64,000 nucleotides of DNA from Candidatus Celerinatantimonas neptuna. GTDB lineage: Bacteria; Pseudomonadota; Gammaproteobacteria; Enterobacterales; Celerinatantimonadaceae. The stretch spans positions 1,600,001 to 1,664,000 of the forward strand of contig OU461276.1 of the NCBI GenBank assembly GCA_911810475.1, read 5' to 3'. Under the pieces are notes generated by a model that was not told the origin of the DNA, ran no database searches, and worked only from the letters and a program-made list of their open reading frames with translations. Below are positions 58,919 through 64,000 of the stretch, in pieces. The number at the start of each line of letters is the position of its first letter. Position 1 is the first letter of the stretch. Both the position numbers and the translations under genes were made by a program.

Positions 58919-60112
58919 TTAGTTACTGTGACTAAAGTGTTTTCCTAAGAGCGCATGGTAAAAATCTTTATCATTGAGCACCCCGATAAGTTTTTTATCG
59001 TTGCACAGCATGATTGGTTGGCCGCTGCGGTAACGTAATTCCAATGCGTCACGCATATTGATATCCGGATCGGTAACCACAACCTGATCAAAGCTAATTG
59101 CATCAAATCCGTCAGATTCTTGCCATGTCACCATTTCAAGTGCTTCATTTTTACGCCAGACCGAGTCGATACTTCCATCATCAGCAAGTTTCAGGCGAGT
59201 TTCTTCATGGGGCTTGATAACAATCTGGTTGTTTTCCTGAGGTAGTTGGGTTAGCGATGTCATCAGAGATAAACCACGCAGTACATTAAGTGGATTAGTA
59301 TGAGCAACAAACTCTTCGACATAATCATCTGTTGGTTTGAGAACAATCTCTTCAGGTTCGCCATATTGGATGATTTTACCTGATTCCATAATGGCGATTT
59401 TATTTCCGAGTTTGAGGGCTTCATCTAAGTCATGGCTAACGAAAATAATGGTTTTATTTAATTTTCGTTGTAGTGCTAATAACTCATCCTGAAGCTGGGT
59501 ACGAATGAGTGGATCGAGTGCTGAAAAAGGCTCATCCATGAGCAGAATGTCACTGTCCATAGCAAATGCCCTAGCTAGTCCGACCCTTTGTTGCATTCCA
59601 CCGGATAATTCATGAGGATATTGGTTACTCCATTCGGATAATCCGACCATTTCCAGCTGTTCTAAAGCCTTTTGTTCTCTTTGTTGCTTACTCATTCCTT
59701 TAAGCTCGAGACCAAATGCAACATTTTCCAAGACAGTTAACCAGGGCATTAAAGCAAATTTCTGGAAGACCATTGAGACCCGATTGGTTCGTAAATGACG
59801 CAATGTTGCCCCATTGCAGTGAGCCAAATCGATCATCTGATCATTGTCTCTGATTTTGACACTTCCCCGCGAGATGGAGTTTAAGCCATTAACAGCTCGG
59901 AGTAAGCTGGATTTACCTGAACCGGATAACCCCATTAAAACGCAAATCTGTCCTTGTTTGACCTGAAGAGAGGCGCTATTAACAGCAACGACATCCCCTA
60001 ATTCATCAATGATCTGTTGGCGGCTATAGCCTTGATCGAGTTTTTTAGTTGTTCGTCTAATATTGGAGCCAAATATGACGTCTAACTGATTAATATCGAC
60101 AGCGGTTTTCAT
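58919..60112 (-). CDS. choV: Choline/betaine ABC transporter, ATPase (ChoV-like)
   Basis: A 397-aa ATPase. Walker A is GLSGSGKSS (about 57-65), the signature LSGGMQQR and Walker B ILLMDEPFSALDP, with a ProV-type N-terminal insert (LDQGYSRQQIIDELGDVVAV). The C-terminus holds only a weak CBS-like segment (RYRSGQPIMLCNDKKLIGVL). Its start overlaps the choW stop by 4 bases. With the choX product and betAB upstream on the same strand, choline is the likely cargo. Confidence 0.87.
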   Translation of the reverse strand: MKTAVDINQLDVIFGSNIRRTTKKLDQGYSRQQIIDELGDVVAVNSASLQVKQGQICVLMGLSGSGKSSLLRAVNGLNSISRGSVKIRDNDQMIDLAHCNGATLRHLRTNRVSMVFQKFALMPWLTVLENVAFGLELKGMSKQQREQKALEQLEMVGLSEWSNQYPHELSGGMQQRVGLARAFAMDSDILLMDEPFSALDPLIRTQLQDELLALQRKLNKTIIFVSHDLDEALKLGNKIAIMESGKIIQYGEPEEIVLKPTDDYVEEFVAHTNPLNVLRGLSLMTSLTQLPQENNQIVIKPHEETRLKLADDGSIDSVWRKNEALEMVTWQESDGFDAISFDQVVVTDPDINMRDALELRYRSGQPIMLCNDKKLIGVLNDKDFYHALLGKHFSHSN

Positions 60113-60960
60113 GACTCATCCCTCTGTTGATTATCTGATTTTTTACAGAGACGATCTAAAATCATGGCGACCAGAACGATACATAGACCGGCTTCAAATC
60201 CCTGAGAAATATTTACGGTATTTAGTGCCTGAACAACAGGTTTCCCGAGTCCATCAGCCCCGACTAAGGCTGAGATAACCACCATTGAAAGTGATAGCAT
60301 GATACATTGGGTAATTCCGGCCATAATGTTTGGCATAGCGGCCGGTAGCTCAACTTTGAAAAGCAGCTTCATTGGCGTTGCCCCAAAAGCTTTACCTGCT
60401 TCAATCAACTCTTCTGGCACTTTACGTATACCTAAATAAGTCAGACGGATAGGCGATGCGATTGAAAATATAATGGTTGAAATAAGCCCTGGTACAACAC
60501 CCAATCCAAACAGTACGAGTGTTGGAATCAGATAGACAAATGTCGGTACAGTTTGCATTAAATCGAGCACCGGGCGTAAATAGGTATAAACCCGGGGTTT
60601 ATGGGCTGCAAAAATTCCGATAGGAATTGCAATGATAACGGATAGAAATGTTGCGATAAAAACTAACACAAATGTTTCTATCATTGCTTCCCAATAACCT
60701 AAATTTAAAATCAATAGTAAAGCTAAAATGACAAAAATAACTAAAGACCAGCGGCGATGCAGTGCATAAGCAATGGCTGCGGTGAAAATAATGATAACAA
60801 TTGGAGGAAACCACTCCATAGTGTTGATGCAAGATGTAATAACCGCCCCTAAGCCGGTGGAGATTGCATCGAAAAAACCTGCTGCATGCAGACTGAGCCA
60901 GTCAAAAAAGAGTTCCATCCAGTGACCGAATGGAATTTTGTATTCTGTAATCCAATTCAT
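60109..60960 (-). CDS. choW: Choline/betaine ABC transporter, permease (ChoW-like)
   Basis: A 283-aa permease with about seven membrane helices and the EAA loop EELIEAGKAFGATPMKLLFK (about 184-203). MQTVPTFVYLIPTLVLFGLG matches the ProW/ChoW group. It has a much shorter N-terminal part than the ProW at 30483. ATG 60960 is preceded by GAGGA with five bases between; an upstream ATG at 60972 would overlap that site. Confidence 0.88.
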   Translation of the reverse strand: MNWITEYKIPFGHWMELFFDWLSLHAAGFFDAISTGLGAVITSCINTMEWFPPIVIIIFTAAIAYALHRRWSLVIFVILALLLILNLGYWEAMIETFVLVFIATFLSVIIAIPIGIFAAHKPRVYTYLRPVLDLMQTVPTFVYLIPTLVLFGLGVVPGLISTIIFSIASPIRLTYLGIRKVPEELIEAGKAFGATPMKLLFKVELPAAMPNIMAGITQCIMLSLSMVVISALVGADGLGKPVVQALNTVNISQGFEAGLCIVLVAMILDRLCKKSDNQQRDES

Positions 60961-61011
60961 GAGAATCCTCATTGAATATTTGATTAAAAGATAATTGGAT
61001 CTCTTTTAATC

Positions 61012-61971
61012 TTACTTCAGCCCCAATGAGGCTCTAACTGTAGGTAAGCCAGGTTTACCGCTTTTAGTCCTGACACCACGTAGCCAGATCGGTAAAACGT
61101 TCGGATGTTTTTGTAACCATGCTTTTGCAGCTTTTTGTGGCTGCATGCCACCATTAATAATTCCATCCATAATCTGATTTTCCATTTTTAAGGTAAATTT
61201 CAGATTTTTTAAGAATTGGCCGACATTCGGGCACTCTTTCAGATAGTCGTGGCGGACATTGGTATAGACTTTGGCACCGCCATAGTTAGGGCCGAAATAA
61301 TCATCACCGCCTGAAAGATATTTAATTTTGAAGTTGGTGTTCATCGGGTGGGGTTCCCAGCCTAAGAATACGATCCACTGGTGGCGTCTGATGGCCCGTT
61401 TCAATTGAGAAATCATGCCTGCTTCACTGGATTCGACTAAATCAAAGCGCTTAAGACCAAATGCATTTTCATTAATCATTTTCTGAATGAGTCGGTTACC
61501 ATCATTTCCCGGTTCGATGCCATAAATCTTACTATGAAACTTATCAGAAAATTTTTGAAGATCAGCAAAACTATGAATACCTGCATTGTAAACATATTGA
61601 GGTACTGCTAGGGTGTATTTAGCACCGGTCAGATTCGCCCGAACGGTATCGACGGTCCCATTCTTTTTATATTTGGCGATATCAGCTGCCATTGAAGGCA
61701 TCCAGTTTCCTAAAAATACATCAATATCTTTATTGGCAAGTGATCGATAGGTGACGGGGACAGATAGCATCTGTGTTGTTGTCTGGTAGCCTAATCCTTT
61801 TAAGATGATGCTGGCAGAGGCAGTCGCTGCTGCAATATCTGTCCAACCTACATTTGAGAAGCGAACTGTTTGGCAGTTGCTATGAGCATACGCAGCAGAG
61901 GATAGGCTTAAGGCTGCTAGCAGGACGCAGCAAATTTTAAGATGCTTATTGTGATTCGGGATTGTCTTCAT
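61012..61971 (-). CDS. choX: Choline-type ABC substrate-binding protein (ChoX-like)
   Basis: A 319-aa periplasmic protein. The signal peptide is about residues 1-29 (cut near AAYAHS). The fold and motifs VRFSNVGWTDIAAATASASI, IDVFLGNWMPSM and VFLGWEPHPMN match ChoX/OpuAC-type binding proteins; the aromatic residues in NWMP and GWEPHP are expected to cage the trimethylammonium group. Low similarity to the ProX at 31600 suggests a different cargo. It is 51 bases before choW. Confidence 0.87.
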   Translation of the reverse strand: MKTIPNHNKHLKICCVLLAALSLSSAAYAHSNCQTVRFSNVGWTDIAAATASASIILKGLGYQTTTQMLSVPVTYRSLANKDIDVFLGNWMPSMAADIAKYKKNGTVDTVRANLTGAKYTLAVPQYVYNAGIHSFADLQKFSDKFHSKIYGIEPGNDGNRLIQKMINENAFGLKRFDLVESSEAGMISQLKRAIRRHQWIVFLGWEPHPMNTNFKIKYLSGGDDYFGPNYGGAKVYTNVRHDYLKECPNVGQFLKNLKFTLKMENQIMDGIINGGMQPQKAAKAWLQKHPNVLPIWLRGVRTKSGKPGLPTVRASLGLK

Positions 61972-62051
61972 GACAAAAACCTCTTTGGTTTATTGATTGT
62001 ACTCATCTGTTATCCAAGATGAGTGATGTTGGTAGAAAGATGACATTAGCG

Positions 62052-63749
62052 TCAAGGAGTGAGTGACCCGTTACCTTGAATAAGGCGTTGGCGTGTTTGC
62101 CAATTCGGATCAAGCCAGATGGGAACGCTGGCTGGAGGGAGAATGGATTTATTGAGTATATGATCAGCTGCTTTTTCAGCGACCATGATGGTTGGCGCAT
62201 TTAAATTTCCGTTGGTAATGGTTGGAAATATCGAGGAATCGACGACACGAAGATTTTTGATTCCAAAGACTCTGCATTGTGAATCAACAACGGCATTTGG
62301 ATCATCTGCGCTGCCCATTTTACAACTGCATGATGGGTGATAGGCACTTTCAACATTTTGCTTGACCCATGCATCGATTTGTTCATCACTTTGAATATCT
62401 ACACTTGGAGCAATGGCTTCGCCACGAAAATTCGATAAGGCCGGTTGATGGAGAATTTCCCGGGTTAACCGGACAACGGATCGCCAGTCTTCGACGTCGC
62501 GTTCGGTACTTAAATAATTAAATTGGATGGCTGGAGCATCGGCGACATTACGACTGGTGATCCGAACAGAGCCCCTGCTGGTTGGTTTATTTGGGCCGAC
62601 ATGGACCTGAAAGCCGTGACCTTTTACGGCTGCTTTACCGTCATAGCGCATTGCTGCAGGTAGGAAGTGATATTGAATATCTGGCCATTTTACACCGGCG
62701 CGCGAGCGAATAAATGCACATGATTCAAAATGATTGGTTGCCCCTAAACCCGATTTGAATAGCAGCCAACGTGCGCCGATAAGGCCCATGCTGAACAGGT
62801 TTAATTTGCTGTTCAGTGTAATGGATTGGTGGCACTCGTATTGGAAGTAAACTTCCAGATGATCTTGTAGGTTTTGACCGACACCGGGGAGGTCGACAAT
62901 TGGTGTGACGCCTGCTTGTTTAAGAACCTCTTTGGGACCGATGCCTGACAGTTGAAGAAGTTGTGGTGAACCAATCGAGCCACTACTAAGAATAACTTCC
63001 CGTTTTGCTTTAACCTGATGGATGTGATTTTTTTCTTTGAACTCAATGCCATAAGCTGTTGTACCATTGAGTAAAATCTGGGTTACCAAAACGTGTTTTT
63101 TGATGGTTAGATTGGCGCGGTGTTTGGCTCGGGTTAAATAAGCTTTGGCTGTCGAAGCCCGAACACCTTTGTCAACCGTCATTTGCATCGGGCCAAAGCC
63201 TTCTTGTTGGAAACCGTTATAATCTTTGGTGTGGGGGTATCCGGCCTCTTTCCCTGCTTCGATAAAAGCCTGATAAAGTGGATTAAGGCGCATGTCATTG
63301 CCCGCACAGGTCCCCAGAGGTCCTTGTCCCCCGCGATAATTATCCGGGCCCGAAATCCATGTCTCGGCCCGTTTAAAGTAGGGGAGACAATCCTGGTAGT
63401 TCCAACCCTGAGCGCCGTTTTGTTCCCACTCATTAAAGTCTTCGGCATGTCCCCGGACATAGACCATGCCATTGATAGACGAACTACCGCCTAAGACTTT
63501 GCCCCGGGGGCAATGCATCCTGCGTTCGTTCAGGCCGTGTTCAGGCTGAGATTCGAATTGCCAGGCATATTTTTCCGTATTCATTGGGTAAGAGAGAGCG
63601 GTCGGCATTTTAATAAAAATGCTGTGATCACTGCCGCCTGCCTCAAGCAGCAATACGTTATATTGACCGTCTTCGGTTAATCGGTCTGCCAGCACACAAC
63701 CCGCAGAGCCGGCACCAACAATGATGTAATCGAACTGAGTGTTATTCAT
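62052..63749 (-). CDS. betA: Choline dehydrogenase
   Basis: A 565-aa GMC oxidoreductase. The FAD loop is [17 protein letters not shown] (about 5-21), then [20 protein letters not shown] and the second GMC signature [18 protein letters not shown]. The C-terminal catalytic part includes [10 protein letters not shown] and [20 protein letters not shown]. It oxidises choline to betaine aldehyde. It sits between betB and choX on one strand, forming a choline-to-betaine import and conversion operon. Confidence 0.94.
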   Translation of the reverse strand: MNNTQFDYIIVGAGSAGCVLADRLTEDGQYNVLLLEAGGSDHSIFIKMPTALSYPMNTEKYAWQFESQPEHGLNERRMHCPRGKVLGGSSSINGMVYVRGHAEDFNEWEQNGAQGWNYQDCLPYFKRAETWISGPDNYRGGQGPLGTCAGNDMRLNPLYQAFIEAGKEAGYPHTKDYNGFQQEGFGPMQMTVDKGVRASTAKAYLTRAKHRANLTIKKHVLVTQILLNGTTAYGIEFKEKNHIHQVKAKREVILSSGSIGSPQLLQLSGIGPKEVLKQAGVTPIVDLPGVGQNLQDHLEVYFQYECHQSITLNSKLNLFSMGLIGARWLLFKSGLGATNHFESCAFIRSRAGVKWPDIQYHFLPAAMRYDGKAAVKGHGFQVHVGPNKPTSRGSVRITSRNVADAPAIQFNYLSTERDVEDWRSVVRLTREILHQPALSNFRGEAIAPSVDIQSDEQIDAWVKQNVESAYHPSCSCKMGSADDPNAVVDSQCRVFGIKNLRVVDSSIFPTITNGNLNAPTIMVAEKAADHILNKSILPPASVPIWLDPNWQTRQRLIQGNGSLTP

Positions 63750-63791
63750 GGTATTCTCTATTCTGGTTACATATGACGGAAGCGTTCAGGG

Positions 63792-64000
63792 TTATTCATA
63801 TGGGCTTTCAAATTGGCCAAGCTCAATATAGACACTTTTCGTCTGGGTATAATGTTTGAGTGTCTCGATTCCGTTTTCCCGGCCAATTCCTGACTGCTTA
63901 TAGCCTCCGACAGGCATTGGTGCCGGAGAATCACCCCATGTATTAATCCAGCAAATTCCAGCCTGCATTTGGGCAATCACCCGATGAGCCCGGCTTAGAT
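63792..64000 (-). CDS. betB: Betaine-aldehyde dehydrogenase, C-terminal part
   Basis: The final 69 codons or so of an aldehyde dehydrogenase. [20 protein letters not shown] then [20 protein letters not shown] and the end [12 protein letters not shown] match BetB closely. The rest, including the catalytic Cys and Glu, is outside the window. The gap to betA is 42 bp. It converts betaine aldehyde to glycine betaine. Confidence 0.92.
   Translation of the reverse strand, partial: LSRAHRVIAQMQAGICWINTWGDSPAPMPVGGYKQSGIGRENGIETLKHYTQTKSVYIELGQFESPYE

Overview
The window looks like chromosomal DNA of a marine or brackish gammaproteobacterium related to the Vibrionales/Alteromonadales. It has moderate-to-low GC and core blocks in the enterobacterial/vibrio order: gmk-rpoZ-spoT...trmH and yihD-srkA-dsbA. 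It also has a Vibrio-type LuxO-LuxU pair, a CosR-like MarR regulator beside a betaine transporter, and CsrB-type regulatory RNAs. No species can be named with certainty from the sequence alone; a Celerinatantimonas-like lineage is a guess.

Layout. 1-1274: end of an rRNA operon (23S 3' part, 5S, terminator). 1568-2922: an IS3-family element that has cut a LysR regulator gene. 3235-5581: an esterase lipoprotein and a GNAT acetyltransferase around a palindromic repeat. 5698-7989: a DASS-type anion permease with a divergent AraC regulator. 8112-11884: small housekeeping genes (TrmO-like, SUKH, alkyltransferase-like, Tim44-like, YjbQ, SDR). 11917-14423: cyanide-insensitive bd oxidase CioAB with a tiny DUF2474-like third protein. 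14732-15992: ECF sigma factor and ChrR-type zinc anti-sigma. 16489-20908: luxO-luxU followed by a decayed FIST(NosP)/hybrid-kinase module. 20978-28703: sucrose regulon (scrR, scrA, scrY, scrB, scrK) with LacI-type operators and CRP sites. 29286-34538: proVWX, a LysR gene and a cosR-like gene. 34553-36915: two CsrB-like RNAs in tandem, each with an upstream UvrY/VarA-type box, separated by a broken IS256-family insertion that carries a clean 8-bp target duplication. 37456-46273: a 60-aa protein, glgX, polB, an EAL phosphodiesterase, pgi. 47046-50368: a GGDEF cyclase and yihD-srkA-dsbA. 50459-56486: trmH, a chemoreceptor ending in a PilZ domain, spoT, rpoZ, gmk. 56728-58715: grxB, a Dps/ferritin-like protein, a MarR regulator. 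58919-64000: a second, choline-type ABC transporter (choXWV) with betA and the 3' end of betB.

How it fits together. Three themes recur. (1) Osmoprotection: betaine uptake (proVWX), choline uptake and oxidation (choXWV-betAB), and a candidate CosR repressor. (2) Lifestyle signalling: LuxO/LuxU, two CsrA-sponge RNAs, a GGDEF, an EAL and a PilZ-chemoreceptor, with SpoT for the stringent response. (3) Carbon storage and use: the sucrose regulon, glgX, pgi.

Genome decay is visible in several places: IS3 and IS256 copies with frameshifts, IS3 and hydrolase remnants beside scrA, and the ruined NosP/VpsS-like sensor after luxU. A family of about 130-200 bp palindromic repeats (four loci) sits at gene ends; at one locus it supplies the last codons and stop of glgX and part of the stop codon of polB. 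I did not find an obvious new defence or mobile system. The least expected signals are the twin Csr RNAs, the lost sensor next to luxU, the palindrome family and the PilZ-fused chemoreceptor.
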